From Sweltsa coloradensis (Eukaryota; Arthropoda; Insecta; Plecoptera; Chloroperlidae): DNA of 64,000 nucleotides. A model generated the notes under the pieces. It saw nothing but the letters and a program-made list of their open reading frames with translations. It was not told the DNA's origin and did not search any database. Positions 23,397 to 34,956 of the stretch are shown here, in pieces. The translations under genes and the position numbers were made by a program. Location of the stretch: the NCBI GenBank assembly GCA_024449915.1, contig JAMZAV010000354.1, forward strand, positions 1 to 64,000, written 5' to 3'. Positions within the stretch are counted from its first letter, which is position 1, and the number at the start of each line of letters is the position of its first letter.

Positions 23397-24140
23397 CGCC
23401 GCGTTTGTTGGATGAGCGTATATGGTGCATTAAGCTGCCATGTTTTTACGCGGATTTTCTGTTGTTCTGTGAAAAATTCTTACTTAGCCGAAGATTTTTT
23501 TAATTTGACTAAATTAAATAAAAAATTAACTTAATTTTTTAATTAATCGTAATTTTTAAAAAGAAAAAAATCGTAAAATTGCAATTTTCATAAGAAATAA
23601 TATTCGATTGCGCTCAAATTTAACACGATATATAAATTCACGAAATGAAGGTTCTGTAAAAAAATCGTTACAATAGGATAAAGCATGTAGGTATTATAAG
23701 TCAAAGAATTGTTTTAAAAAAGAAAAAAACCTGTAATTTTTCGATTTTCATGAGAAATAATTTTTCGATTATGCTCAAATTTCACACGAATATCTTAATT
23801 CATGAAATTAAGGTTCTGTGAAAAAATCATTAAAATCAGATAAAGCATGTAGGTGTTATAAGTCGAAGAATTTTTTTAAAAATCGAAAAAAATCGTAAAA
23901 TTGCGTTTTTTATGAGAAAAAATTTCCGATTTGCGCTCAAAAACGTGGCAGTTCTAAGTTCAGAGATTTCGAAGGCCTCCATAAAATTTCATCGCAATCG
24001 AGTATCGGTTCAGCCGGAATCGTGTTAACAAACACACAAAAATACAAAAAAAAAGAAAAAAAAAAAAAAAAAAACATTCCGGATTTTTTTCTCCAGTGTA
24101 GTGAAATGAAATCTTCGCTTCGCTCGCTACGCTCATCCAA
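23397..24140 (-). mobile_element. Helentron-like element, 3'-truncated (minus)
   Basis: On the minus strand it starts TTGGATGAGCGTAGCGAGCG. It has a long A/T homopolymer zone next to ATTCCGG, and the family blocks CATGTAGGTGTTATAAGTCG and GGTTCTGTGAAAAAATCATT occur twice or more internally. It reaches the inner inverted repeat GCTCATCCAAC, but the final hairpin and CTAG are lost. Confidence 0.6.
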
Positions 24141-25829
24141 TTATAAATAGTAACTTATTGTTATTGCTTATAATCAACTATTATTGCATCAGAATATTCA
24201 TCTACGATCACTAATCATAGTTGGAACAGCAATCCATCTAGCCAAGCATATCTTACAAATCCAAATGTTTTACATTCCATCACATAATTATTCAAATGCG
24301 CATAATAATTTTCTGAATTATATGAATTCCAGGAACTAGTTAATATTCTAAAATTCTCAGTAATCTCGATTCTCAGTAAACGAGGATGAGTTAATTACCT
24401 AATAGGGAACACTCCTAAAATTTACTTTTAATATATTCGTGACGTAGTTACTAAAAAAAAGACTATTCCCAAAAAAAGTCCGTCGAAAAATGTTTTTTAC
24501 TTGGTTTTATGAGGGTGTGAATATTCGTGTTTAAATTCCGCGCGTAAACAGGCCTGACATCCATGTGATGTCACAGAGAAGTATCGTTTCGTTAGTCTGC
24601 CGGTAGGGGTTCCACCGCCTGGCAAATTCATTAGTTTCTAGACAATTCCTAGCAAAATCCTAGCAAAGGCAGTGGTCCCAAGGTCTTGGTTACCATGGAA
24701 ACCAGAGTCAATAAAGAAGTTTCCCCAGATCAGCGTCGGTAATCAACCCGTGGATCAAACAAAGTACAATGTTGAATAAACAAATTTGCAGATAAGTAGG
24801 TAAGGTATTATTTGTTGGCAATGCATTTTATAATATGTATAATTTTTTACAATTTACATTATCATTATTAGGTGTAGGCCCATGCCTCTGGCAAACTATT
24901 AGAATATATTAAATTGCTTGACATGGATTTGACTACATTTAGTTCCAGGTTCTCTAGTCCACTGAATTTCCTAGCGGACATTCGAGGAACCTTCGGCGAG
25001 CATGTGGTGCAGCACGCGCGCGGAGATCTATTCAACTATTACTTTTTTATGATGTCACGCAACGTCCGGAGTGTTTTAGTCCCGCTTTGCCACTAGCCAA
25101 TTTAAAACCTTCATAAATACGCCAAAAACCGTTAGTTTTTAAAATAAATTTATATTTGTGTATATTTCTTATTATATTTTATGTTAATTACAATTAAGTC
25201 GAATAATAGAGTTGAGGAGCATTCCTATTACAACACTCAGTTTAGTATATAAAGAACGTGACCCAGACCACAGGACGTTCATTCTCTTGTTACTCCTTCG
25301 ACTACAAACAAGTAACGAGCTTGCCTACATGGTGATTGCTATTGAATTGATTTAGCTCTGTGCTAATCAACATTATTCTGGAGAGTTAAAAACATTTATG
25401 TATTTTATTATGTACATCAATAAATAAGTGTTGATTTGGAAATGTACCTCAGAATATTGATTATTATTATTATTCATTTTAACTTCCATGTCAAATTGAT
25501 CATTGAATAATTGGCAATGTACAACATACATTCCCTTTGAATCTTAATACAGCACGCTAACCTTTGTATATTACATAAATTAAACTGGTTTTGAAGCAGT
25601 ATAACTTCAAGTGGTGGCAGCCCTTACCTCCTTACTATCTCTAAGGACCGTCCCACGACACATTGAGTGTAGATTTCACAGTCCACAATGTTACAATTAT
25701 TACAATGTATTAATTTATTTTATTTTCATAATTTTCTTTATTTACTTAATGTACATGATTACTCTGTAGTACTAGGATTACATATACTTATCTGTAAGTT
25801 ACCTTAGGCTATTCACCTTCTCCTCCGGG

Positions 25830-25898
25830 AGTCAAACATGTACAATGTGCCTGTCAAGATGAATAAAGTTATCTATCTATCTATCTATCTATCTATCC
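25830..25898 (+). mobile_element. SINE-like 3' end with (ATCT)n tail
   Basis: GTCAAGATGAATAAAGTT runs directly into five or more ATCT units. A short unique 3' region with a simple-repeat tail is typical of SINE or LINE ends, though no second copy is present here to confirm it. Confidence 0.4.
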
Positions 25899-26770
25899 AT
25901 TCATCAAGTGACATAGGCCTACGTAGGAAGAGGGGAACCTAACCTAGATGTGAAGCCGGCAAGGGATTAGGGATGGGCTGTTAAAGCTTCACCTTATTGT
26001 AGATGCAGCGAGAACTATGGAAACTAACCCACGACCTCCTGCAAAGCCCAGCATACATGCAGACATAATTGGTAGTACAAAAGTCAACCTTACACTATTT
26101 CCGGAAGCAGATAACTTTAGTTACAGAACCAGTGGAACCAGCCCCCCCCCCCCTCCCCCACACAACCAAACTAGGCCTAGCCCTACACCCAACCCTCGAC
26201 AATCCCGCTCGCAATTTGCGAGTGAAAATTTGTTGCTTGCGAGTTGGCAGATTGATACTCGCAGATAACTTATCGTGCGACCACGCTTTTTTACGATCTA
26301 GCATTTGAATCACCGCGCCTGCAATAAAACTACCGCACATAACCTGATGCACAGCATGGCCTGTTACCAACCACTCGCCAAAAACAAACTATCAAAAAGT
26401 CAAGGTCAAGTTCCAGGCTACCAACAACGCTCGTAACAGACGCCTAAACTAGGCGTAAAATCGACGCTAACGACAAAACCATTCTTAATTATGTTTTTAA
26501 CTTCATCTGACGTTATTGAAAAGAAATATGAGAATCTACAGACAACCCAAAATCCCGTGCAACATCCTCCTGATAATAAGTGTAATAATCAAATTGTGAA
26601 ATCGTGAAACTTGCCGAGTATCTCGCAGACTTGCAAACGTCAAGTAATAGGTTGAAATCACAAAAGGGCCTACAGCGATTGTGCATCCATTAACAAGTCG
26701 CCAACAACACGAATTATCAAAAATTGACTATAACACAGAACCCCAAAATTTTTCCGACTTTGACAGATTT

Positions 26771-26808
26771 GCCTCCGGCCACTGGGGCTTTGTTTTGCCC
26801 CAGACCCC
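26771..26808. repeat. Recurrent GGGGC...GCCCC hairpin motif
   Basis: GCCTCCGGCCACTGGGGCTT followed by TGTTTTGCCCCAGACCCC. It is the same motif as 3471-3503 and 63191-63222, with a loop five bases longer. Confidence 0.5.
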
Positions 26809-27740
26809 GGTGTACCAGCGCCACCTTGTTGCGAGTGGATATTACGCTTTGGTCGTATGGTGTAGTGTGGCTCGTTGCCTCTTTAATGGTAGCGAACTTC
26901 TTCAGTGCAGAGAGGTGGGGTTCCACTTCCCGCCTAAAGTAGTTAGGGTTTTAAAAATTTATTTGGACTCAAGTACCATCCAGGCTCTTTCTTAGAGTTT
27001 AAACGGTTGACTTTCGGGCGCCTAGACCGAAGACAAAGTAATCTTCGAGTTGTTTTGTCGGCGTTGGTTGATTTACATGGCCCTGGACGCAGTGCATGAT
27101 CGCACTGTCAATACGAGCATAGATTGTATTATTTCCATATCGGGAAAATTGATTTTTGGTTATACTTGTCATGCGCGGGGACTGCACGGGGCTTTTCGCT
27201 TTGACTTAAGTGCCCCCACTGAAAATGTCAGTTTTACTGGTGAGCTCTAATAATGTTATTTTTTTTTGAGTTTTTTAACTGGTTGTGTTTCGTGAAGGTT
27301 CACACCTTTTCAAATAACCAAGCTCGGACTCGGTTGTGCGGGGGATTTCGCACTAAAATCACCTAACTGGGCGATCCTTAAACGAGTAGATTACGGAGAA
27401 AGGGGCCCGGGTGCAAAAATCCGTCAAGTTTGACAATCACAGTACCCAGAGTTCTAGATCTACATGAAAGTTATTGAAAGATTAATATGAAATGTGCACT
27501 CTAATGTGAGCACTATCAAGGTATGTATGCATGGCCAAAGCCCTATAAATGCAACTATGGCAAGGCAGACTTGACCTTGTGGCATGGCATGGTCACGAGA
27601 GATTGTAGGCCCCAGGAAAAGCGAAAATTAACATTATTAGGCCTATCAATTACAATTAATTCAACTAATGGTTTAACTCAACCGTACTACAATGAACTGA
27701 AATGTTGAGAATATTAGCAGTGATTTGGGCTAGGTGTAGG

Positions 27741-27965
27741 TCAAAATTGGGCACTTCTGGCGTTGGTATGGGCCAACTTTATAACACTGCAATTTTAGGG
27801 GAAAAGCTTAGGTACGCGGGTGGGGGGCGAAGCGCGTATGTTTTACAATATTATCATTATTATTAAAACATACGCGCTTCGCGCCCTCCCCCCCTAACCT
27901 ATATGCTTTTCCCCTTGTAACAGAGTTGGTCCATACTAACGACAGAAGTACCCAAAATTGTGCCA
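27741..27965. repeat. Long palindrome (foldback element, ~225 bp)
   Basis: The left arm and right arm fold onto each other around an AT loop near 27852-27862. The inner arms are nearly perfect (GCGAAGCGCGTATGTTTTA against TAAAACATACGCGCTTCGC), flanked by GGGGAAAAGC and GCTTTTCCCC. The outer arms are diverged (GGGCACTTCTGGCGTTGGTA against TACTAACGACAGAAGTACCC). No coding capacity. This is a MITE-like foldback. Confidence 0.75.
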
Positions 27966-28159
27966 CGAGGTTAGGCCTAGGCCTAATTGAAAACTCAAAT
28001 TTGTGCATTAATTAAAATTTTGTAACAATTTGAATCTCGACATTTAATTGAAGTATGTAGGGGTCTAATAAAGAAATGGGAAATGCTAGAGCTAAGTAAA
28101 AACATTGCACATTGGTTGGATAAAGCAGAGTGTAATTACATGGTCTGCTGCTGCAACGA

Positions 28160-28680
28160 TGTGTAGTCTGGGTGACGGCAACCGGAAGAATGAACGAGAA
28201 GTTTCCTGATGCAATGCATGCCGGTCGGGCCAAAACCGGCCAGACAAGCGATGGGCGGATCCCGCCGCGTCACCCGTGAGCGAGGCCAGCATGATAAGAT
28301 AAGGCAGCTATGCGAGGAATTTGATTGTGGAAGTGGAACTACCAAGCAGTGGCGTAACTACGAATGTTTATTATGGCAAGATTTTTTTGTGAACTGACCA
28401 TTAAACTGTTCACAATTTTATAAATTTCGACGAAACTACACTAAAACCTTAATTGCAATGTTAAAAATAAAACCATCTCTGGGGTTGTGCGCCCCAGACA
28501 GGCGGTAACTGGGGGGCAACCTCCCCAATCCCCATTGCACCAGGATACATACTTTTCCCGACACAATTGTTTCAAGGGCAATGTTCGCCCCCCCCCCCCC
28601 AAACAAGGACTAGTTACGCCACTGCTTCCAAGCCTTGTACCTGATCGAGATGACAAGGACGAAGTACTGGCACGTAGTTA
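28160..28680 (+). pseudogene. Possible coding exon split by a hAT-type MITE
   Basis: Upstream of the MITE (28209-28346) an open frame reads basic-rich residues including RRVTRERGQHDKIRQLCEEF. Downstream, in another frame, LVPDRDDKDEVLARS runs to a stop near 28679. Removing the MITE and one target-site copy does not by itself keep a single frame, so either a small indel also occurred or this was never one exon. Composition on both sides is GC-richer than the flanks. Product unknown. Confidence 0.25.
28347..28624. mobile_element. 278 bp hAT-type MITE with 8 bp target duplication
   Basis: The ends are CAGTGGCGTAACTA and its reverse complement TAGTTACGCCACTG. They are flanked by CTACCAAG on the left (28339-28346) and CTTCCAAG on the right (28625-28632), 7 of 8 identical. 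The CAGTGGCGTA end and a poly-C run near the right end (28588-28600) fit a widespread non-autonomous hAT type. Confidence 0.75.
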
Positions 28681-28719
28681 GTGTACCTATGCCTACCCCT
28701 ACACGCTGGAGGAAACGGG

Positions 28720-29660
28720 ATTGAGATATGCGTAACCCCCCCCCCTCCCCCCCATCAGGCGTGGGAAGAGGGAAGAAAAATGCGACCCTTATTTCTGTGA
28801 CCCTCCACTTAGTATTTGTGTTCCTAAGGTGTGCTGACTTGTGGCTAGTTGGAAGGATGCACAAAAAAACATCAGCTCATCAATTTCCACATTGCCCCCC
28901 CCCCCCCCCCGGCCACAATCTTTATCTTCGCCAGCATCACTGATACTGGCAGAGTCGAAAAAAGATCAGTGGTGAATCCAGGGGGAGAAAGGAAGGGGCG
29001 AATGGCGATCGCCCCTTCCTCCTTGATTCTTAAAGAGTTACCGGTACATTTTATTCTATAATGATTATATTGATAACAGTCCTGCTACATACCAAACTGT
29101 AAGGTATAAAATCAAACTTATTGAACCCTCTGTAAAGCCATTTAAACACAAACAAAACTTCCTTTTAAAAAAATTACCTGCGGAGCTGAGCTGGTGGATA
29201 CAAGCCCCCACCCCTCCATCCAGGGAGCGGGAGAAAAGGGGGTCGTGGTCGTGGCAGACGCGTAAGAACCGGGAGAATATGGGAAATTCCTACCCTCACT
29301 TTTTGCTGCGATCCCCCACCCCCACCCCAAACACGACCTCACATTCAGTCACGCCGAACTAGTTGAAGCCAGCATTTTACTAGGGAAAGCCCTAAGGTGT
29401 GTTGACTTGTGGTTGTGGCTATAGTTGTGTCAAGTATGCAGAAGCAAAAAAGTTCATTATTCTCACTCTTGTCACCTCTATCAAAATACCCGATATCCGT
29501 CATTGAACAGCTACCTCGGGGATGGATACAGGGGACGATGCCCCCCCCCCCCCCCCGAATATTTCGAAGATTGCATTTCGTTCACACACTAGGGCCTATA
29601 GTACAAAAGACAAAACAAGCTTCACCCTCCCCTCCTTCCCCCAATGTGGACCCTGATTGT
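28720..29660. repeat. Cluster of poly-C tracts in short duplicated blocks
   Basis: C-rich tracts occur at about 28736-28753, 28895-28910 and 29541-29556. A block beginning CCTAAGGTGTGYTGACTTGTGG occurs at 28826 and 29392, each followed within about 150 bases by a long C tract. A CAGTGGTGAATCCAGGGGG word near 28967 suggests further hAT-type MITE debris. No gene seen. Confidence 0.5.
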
Positions 29661-31817
29661 GATTGAAGCGTTGGTAAAGTGGAATAAAATTAACAAACTA
29701 ACTCAAAGTATGCCAGGCCTCTCAATTAGATTTAGGATGATTGGATGATATCAGTCCCACTTTTTTTTTACGATATAAAAACCAATTTTAATCGCTTGAT
29801 TGACAAATCCAAAGCTTTTCTTCATATGTACATTCTGTACCACTTTTTTACATGCAATTTTTCACAAAAAATGGAAACTTTGGCAGTTTGTTAACACAGG
29901 ATGTGCGCATGTCACGAGCAGCAAACGTTGCAATATTTAAAATAATAAATGTCTCTTACACAAACTTCAGAAATAAACACAAAATACTCTGTTGCAATAT
30001 TTTGAAAATACGTGCTTTGATCGCGACACACACGCGATACAATCCAGTCAGGGTTGTAGTTGGTAACACTTGGTGATGTGTGACTTGAGTGATCCAGTAT
30101 AAGCCCCGCATTCTGCATTACAACCTGGTTTGTCCTAGCTCATTTAACAGTCTTATAAACCCAAAGATATTAATTCATTCAATTGTGGGTAGGACACATT
30201 TGATTAGCATATTGCGGTGGTGACTTTATAGTCCGGGGTCTATCCAAGTTGACCTAGGACAAATTGCAACAGAAGCAAATTTGGTATCTTTGGATTCAGA
30301 AAAAACACTAAATAACCCATAAAGCAACCCCTAAAATCCCCATAGGGTGGGTGGGTCTAATCATCCCCTAAATGAAAATTTAATAAAATGTAATTCTAAA
30401 AAAATGTATTTTTGAAACCTAGTATCCATGGTATGTAGGTAATCAAAGCTTTTTTAAGGGACTTTCGAAAAAGAAAATTAAAATTGTTCAAAATTAATTT
30501 TGTGGCCCAATAATGTTTGATGACTGTCTCATTGTTGTAAATAATTAGTAAATAGGCCACACTTGATATGGTATGTCAATCATGGCAGAAAAAGGTTATT
30601 ATTACAATCTGTAGGGCCATGAACCTACGAGTATGTAGTCAAAAATATGTTAACTTATTTATTTATTTACGTTTAGGCGCACTCAAATCATGTTACCTAA
30701 TAATGTAATTTGCCAATAGAGGTTTCTCACTTACTACGCATCAAGAGTATATTTTGGGACGTACCTGGATCAAAACCCACACTTTAAAATCCTTACTGAA
30801 GATTTTATTCGTGGATTTCCTTAAATATATTCGGTCAAATCTCAGATTAAGCCCCATAATATAGCCCTTGGATGTTATTTCCACCAAATTTCCACCCCAT
30901 AACTAGTAGGCATTTAGGTTGTCTACAGGAAGATTTTATTTCGCAAAATCTATTACCTAGGTGTCAGCTATGGTACTGTACACTCGGGTACCTCGTAAAA
31001 ATAACAGTTTTTTTTTAATTTTCAGGGTTTTTCCCAGCCGCCATGAAACGTGAAATGAACTTTGAATACGTCTTAATCAGAGCTATTTAGGTACCTGACA
31101 ACCCATGCTAATTTTGGTTGGGGTGCGATCATTCCTTCAGAGTTAAAAATGGTCTGAAAAATTATCAAAATCGCTTTTTTAACTCCTCTGAATTTTCATG
31201 GTGGTTGGGGAAACCCCCTGAAAACGCAAAACAGTGTCAAAAAAGTCTTAACCCTCGGTCCCTCGCGTGGGGTTCTACAAACCCCAGGGTCTACATTCGA
31301 CTCTGTTTCTCTGCATCGGACTGTTTTACCGACTCTAGATTCTCAGTACCTTCAAGTCACTCTATATGTTAGCGAAATTTGTAACCCTCTAATCATAAGG
31401 GGCTTTTAGTGTTGTTATATTGCCAGTCTGAATGTGGCTGGGGTTGCTGAAACCCCGCGCGAGTGATCACGTTACACAGTAACTGCATAGAGAAATTCAA
31501 TGCTTCTTTGGCTTAAATTTTGAAATTTTTGAATTTTTGAAAAATTCTTCCTACAATTTACTTACTGGTTCATGTTTATTACTAAAGTGTAAAACAAAAC
31601 TTAAAATTAAATTATTTTGATACCTTTTTTGAATATTTTGAAAATGTCCATTTTTAAATCTGAAATAATAAAAAATATTTCATACAAAAATGTTCACTGG
31701 CATTTTATTTCACTGCCCTCCCAGTAACAACCACCTACTTAGTAGTTCCACAAATCATATGAGCACCGACAGAAAAATCCGAAACATCCTACTGCACTAA
31801 TTACAGCCCAAAATAAT
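29661..31817. other. Unassigned AT-rich sequence with small GGGGTT/AACCCC hairpins
   Basis: No supportable gene. At 31255-31292, 31436-31466 and 31817-31850 a hairpin of the form GGGGTT-loop-AACCCC stands beside CGCGYGAG-type words in both orientations. They look like pieces of one decayed repeat. Confidence 0.4.
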
Positions 31818-32117
31818 TTGGGGTTTGAGAGACCCCACGCGAGGGATGGTGTTAAGAAATTCCGTGCGAGTGACGGAGGATTAAGAGGGCGGGGCCAGGC
31901 CCTGAACCGATACGTGATCCAGTACTTCCACCGCATAGAGATCCTCGAGCCCGGCATGTCCAAGAGGGTGCGCTACAAATTCAACGACCTCGTCGACTTC
32001 TGGAGCAGGAAGTGGGAACCCCGGGCGGTCGACCTTGACGCAGAGTTTACCGACCTTGAGGAGGAAGACGTTCCCGCTAGGAGGGTGAAGACACCGCACT
32101 TGTGGCTACACGTGTAG
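31818..32117 (+). CDS. eIF4G-like MIF4G-domain C-terminal fragment, possible last exon
   Basis: The open frame runs to TAG at 32115-32117. From about 31900 it becomes strongly GC-rich at third positions, unlike the AT-rich flanks. The readable segment YVIQYFHRIEILEPG followed by SKRVRYKFNDLVDFWSRKWE and PR matches the pattern at the end of the eIF4G MIF4G domain: YF..(M/I)E, then S.R(I/V)R(F/Y)..(Q/N)D(V/L)(L/V)(D/E)(L/F)....W.PR. In eIF4G this part contacts eIF4A in translation initiation. The acidic tail and early stop differ from eIF4G proper. The frame has no ATG, so it is an exon or a retrocopy fragment. AATAAA at 32175-32180 would serve as polyadenylation signal. The family call is by motif memory only. 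Confidence 0.45.
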   Translation: MGFERPHARDGVKKFRASDGGLRGRGQALNRYVIQYFHRIEILEPGMSKRVRYKFNDLVDFWSRKWEPRAVDLDAEFTDLEEEDVPARRVKTPHLWLHV

Positions 32118-32174
32118 CGTGGTACACTCACAAGACCAAACCAATACTCTTGACTGCACGTGTAACGTGTTAAA

Positions 32175-32180
32175 AATAAA
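32175..32180 (+). terminator. Candidate polyadenylation signal AATAAA
   Basis: It lies 58 bases after the stop of the eIF4G-like frame and is followed by AT-rich sequence. Confidence 0.35.
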
Positions 32181-32214
32181 ATGAATAATATCAATACATT
32201 CGTTTTTACACTTA

Positions 32215-32345
32215 GTCTACCCTGTCAGTCACATACCCTCCTAACTGATTGTCAGTGGGGAACATTAAATTTAAAGCAGGCCAAGCCAACCCTGTAGGCG
32301 CCGACATCATCGACAAGCGAACAACGACCAACTAGAGTCCAGTAA
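32215..32345 (-). mobile_element. SINE-like fragment, family B (minus)
   Basis: CTGATTGTCAGTGGGGAACA and GGCCAAGCCAACCCTG match the family B copy at 34957-35366 in the same orientation. Both the tail and the tRNA-like head are missing. Confidence 0.5.
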
Positions 32346-33452
32346 CGGACCGAACAAGCTGGCGGAGGTCAAGTTACCACCCTAATGACTGCATCTGTAA
32401 AATATTTACCTTACAACTAAGTACTACCCACAATATATAACAACAATTACTATATTTATTTTAACCCACACCTACAATGAACAAGAATTGTATAAGCTTC
32501 ATTGTTAACCGTATTATATTTTAACATGAAACAAGTCACTCTGTGGCCTGATGATTGACACCGTTGCTAGGCAACAAACATTTCTGTTGAAATAAACTTT
32601 GCTTGCCGCTTGAGTCGGCAGATTTTTAAGTAAGTACATCTACCTAAGGCATGTTATTTATTATTAAATTAATTAAATATCAATAAATAATAGCATTATA
32701 CTTGCTTGTTTATGAAATTATTATGTTTATAAGATGTTATAGGTAGAGACCCCAAAATTTTGTGAATGACTTTTGATGCTAAATATGACTGTTTTATTAT
32801 TAAGTAGCGAAATAAGGCAATAATCATGTTTTTATGCTAAATTAGAGCAAAATCAGGAACTTTCCTTAATTATTATTCTGTAAGTTTTAGTCCAAAATAT
32901 GCAATTATTTTGACAATTGGGCATTGAAATCAACATTTCAGTTTTAACTTATAGTTGGTACCATGACAGTTGAAAATATTATTAACAAACACGCCTAGCT
33001 AATTCCAATTAAGTTACCTTTATATGGCCTAAATATTCGTACATGTATAATGCGTGTTCATTTGGCTCAAGGGTAGTGATTGCAGTGCTATTTTTATGAC
33101 GAAATGATGCCTTTAACTTGAGTTTATATAGTACTGAAATTGAAGATTTTTTAAATGAAATGAGAACTTTTTATTTGCTATTTCTCAGGGTCCTTAGTTA
33201 TAGGCCCTATGGCTAGTTTGCAAAAGAGGCATTCCACCAATGAATAAACACATTCAACAGCACATTGCATCATCTAGATCTACATAGCCCTAACCATTAC
33301 CCTATGTTGTTTAAACATAACTTGCAGCCAAACAACTTAAAATACAATCGAAGAATAATTTCAAGCACAAAGGAAACAAATAGCTGTTATCTGATTTGAG
33401 AGAACTACACAATTACAAATCAGTAAATATCTAGCGTTGTCCACCAACTGAA
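32346..33452. other. Unassigned AT-rich sequence
   Basis: No gene or clear repeat seen. It may hold the promoter or an upstream intron of the two-exon gene that follows, but no core-promoter element is clear. Confidence 0.35.
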
Positions 33453-33630
33453 ATGCACACGCTGCCCCCAGCGAGCACCAGGATGAATGGGCGCAGGCAG
33501 GATGAGCGAGAAGGGAACCTGGAGAAACCTGTGGCACTACAGGCCAATGACATGGTGGCCTACCCTTCTTGGCCTGATGGGGGGATAAAAGATGAGAACT
33601 TGCCTACCACAAACCTAGCTGAAACCTCAG
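33453..33630 (+). CDS. Hypothetical two-exon gene, first coding exon
   Basis: It opens with ATG at 33453; a second ATG at 33483 has a better start context. It ends at CTCAG followed by the consensus donor GTAAGT at 33631. The ~49-59 encoded residues are hydrophilic (for example NGRRQDEREGNLEKPVALQ). The exon ends one base into a codon, exactly the phase at which the downstream candidate exon at 35470 opens. A C-rich tract ending CCCCCAG at 33461-33468 could instead be a 3' splice site, making this an internal exon. No family is recognised. Confidence 0.45.
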
Positions 33631-33734
33631 GTAAGTCTCCTCCCCCTCCCTCCATGTCTTGTCTAACCAACTCCCACCCACCCCAACAGTTAGCCTAGTT
33701 TTAAGTTGGAGCTCATGTCTTCTTTCTTCACTCA

Positions 33735-33760
33735 CTGAGGAAGGTCACGTGGACCGAAAA
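33735..33760 (+). ncRNA. Hammerhead-ribozyme-core-like motif (tentative)
   Basis: CTGAGGA, a four-pair stem GGTC-ACGTG-GACC, then GAAA reproduce the CUGANGA...GAAA catalytic core of hammerhead ribozymes with an intervening stem II. I cannot draw convincing stems I and III or a cleavage site, so this may be only the decayed or repeat-derived core, as found in Penelope-like elements. A related but weaker AAGGAAGGCTGTTCAAGCCG-AAACG lies at 34143-34172. Confidence 0.2.
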
Positions 33761-34095
33761 CATTTTAATAATGCTAGGGATGAGGAACTTGTTCGATTGG
33801 GGGGTCCAAAATAAAATTATCATGTTTTTCACTTAAATAGCCTAGACTCCAAAATATGTGAAAACAAAAAAATACAAAACCTTGAACGTTGCTATTTAAG
33901 TATATACATAGATAAATACATAGGCCAAGACATAATTAACAATAATGATTAGGCCTATATTTATTTTTATATATTAAATAGCAACGTTAAAGGCTTTGAA
34001 GGTTTTTTTGTTACTAAAACAGAAAAAAAGGACAATTTTATTTTCGGACCCCCCCCCCCCCCCTAAAGAAGTTCCTACGTTGATAGTGCCTGATA

Positions 34096-34272
34096 GATAG
34101 GAGGCTAGGAGCCAACAGCTTACCTTGAAAGAGTTCGGCAAACAAGGAAGGCTGTTCAAGCCGAAACGTTTCGTTGTCATATTTGTGTATACAGGTACTA
34201 TCTATGTGACATTCAACTCTACACAGATGCCGAACTCTTTCAAGGTAAGCTGTTGGCTCCTAGCCTCCTATC
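34096..34272. repeat. Perfect 45 bp inverted repeat with 87-base loop
   Basis: The arms at 34096-34140 and 34228-34272 are exact reverse complements (the left begins GATAGGAGGCTAGGAGCC, the right ends with its complement). The loop contains CAAGCCGAAACGTTTCG. Perfect identity at this length implies recent origin or gene conversion. It lies in the intron of the two-exon gene. A C15 tract sits just upstream (34049-34063). Confidence 0.8.
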
Positions 34273-34956
34273 AATCTTTTCCCCCCAACATTTTCATAAT
34301 TATGTAGTTATTGTGCTTGTCTTTGTATTATGTTATCTATTGCAGTATCTGCCTACCTACTCTTCTACTTCAGGTAGTGATGTGAGTTGGTAATATTACC
34401 TGTCATGGTAACATTAGCCTACAGTAATATTACACAGTTTTTGGTCTCATTGAAACATTTGGTAATTTAAATTTTTAAAGGTTGGCTACTATTTAATTTA
34501 GTTATCTGGCTGAAAATGTGTGTGTAAAATTTATTTTTAAAACAATAAGTATTACGGTGTACGTTAAACCACAGGAATCCTTGAGTTATGTGTGGGGTGT
34601 GAAGGTTTCCTGTATCGTTCATTGTGTCTGCTGTATTGCTGCACTCTCTGTGTTTCTAACAGCACATCATGTGCTGCTACTTGCCGTGCAGTGTACATAC
34701 CAAATGTACATTTGCGTTTGAAACCCAGCACAGTTCCTGATTACTTTACCTTGAAAGTACTATCTCATGCATTGCATATATTTAATTTGATAGAATATAT
34801 TTCACACCATAACTCATTTCATAAAATGTCAATGTCACAGGCGGTGCAATATAACCTAACCTGTTGAAGCGCCCTAATTTCTCACATTGTCGTTATTAAA
34901 ATGACCTAGGCGGAGGCCTACATCTTTTAAACTTGACTAGTTACAAATCCGTATTT

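Larger units (their letters stand above)
24141..27734. other. Unassigned sequence with minor repeats
   Basis: No supportable gene in 3.6 kb. It contains a SINE-like 3' end with an (ATCT)n tail at 25830-25898, a C-rich run near 26143-26158 and the recurrent hairpin at 26771-26808. Short open frames around 24914-25096 and 26681-27250 have no domain, splice context or composition that sets them apart. Confidence 0.4.

Noticed and set aside
26017..26370. Overlapping open frames on both strands near a poly-C run
   Set aside because: No domain or splice signals; the proline/glycine content comes from the homopolymer.
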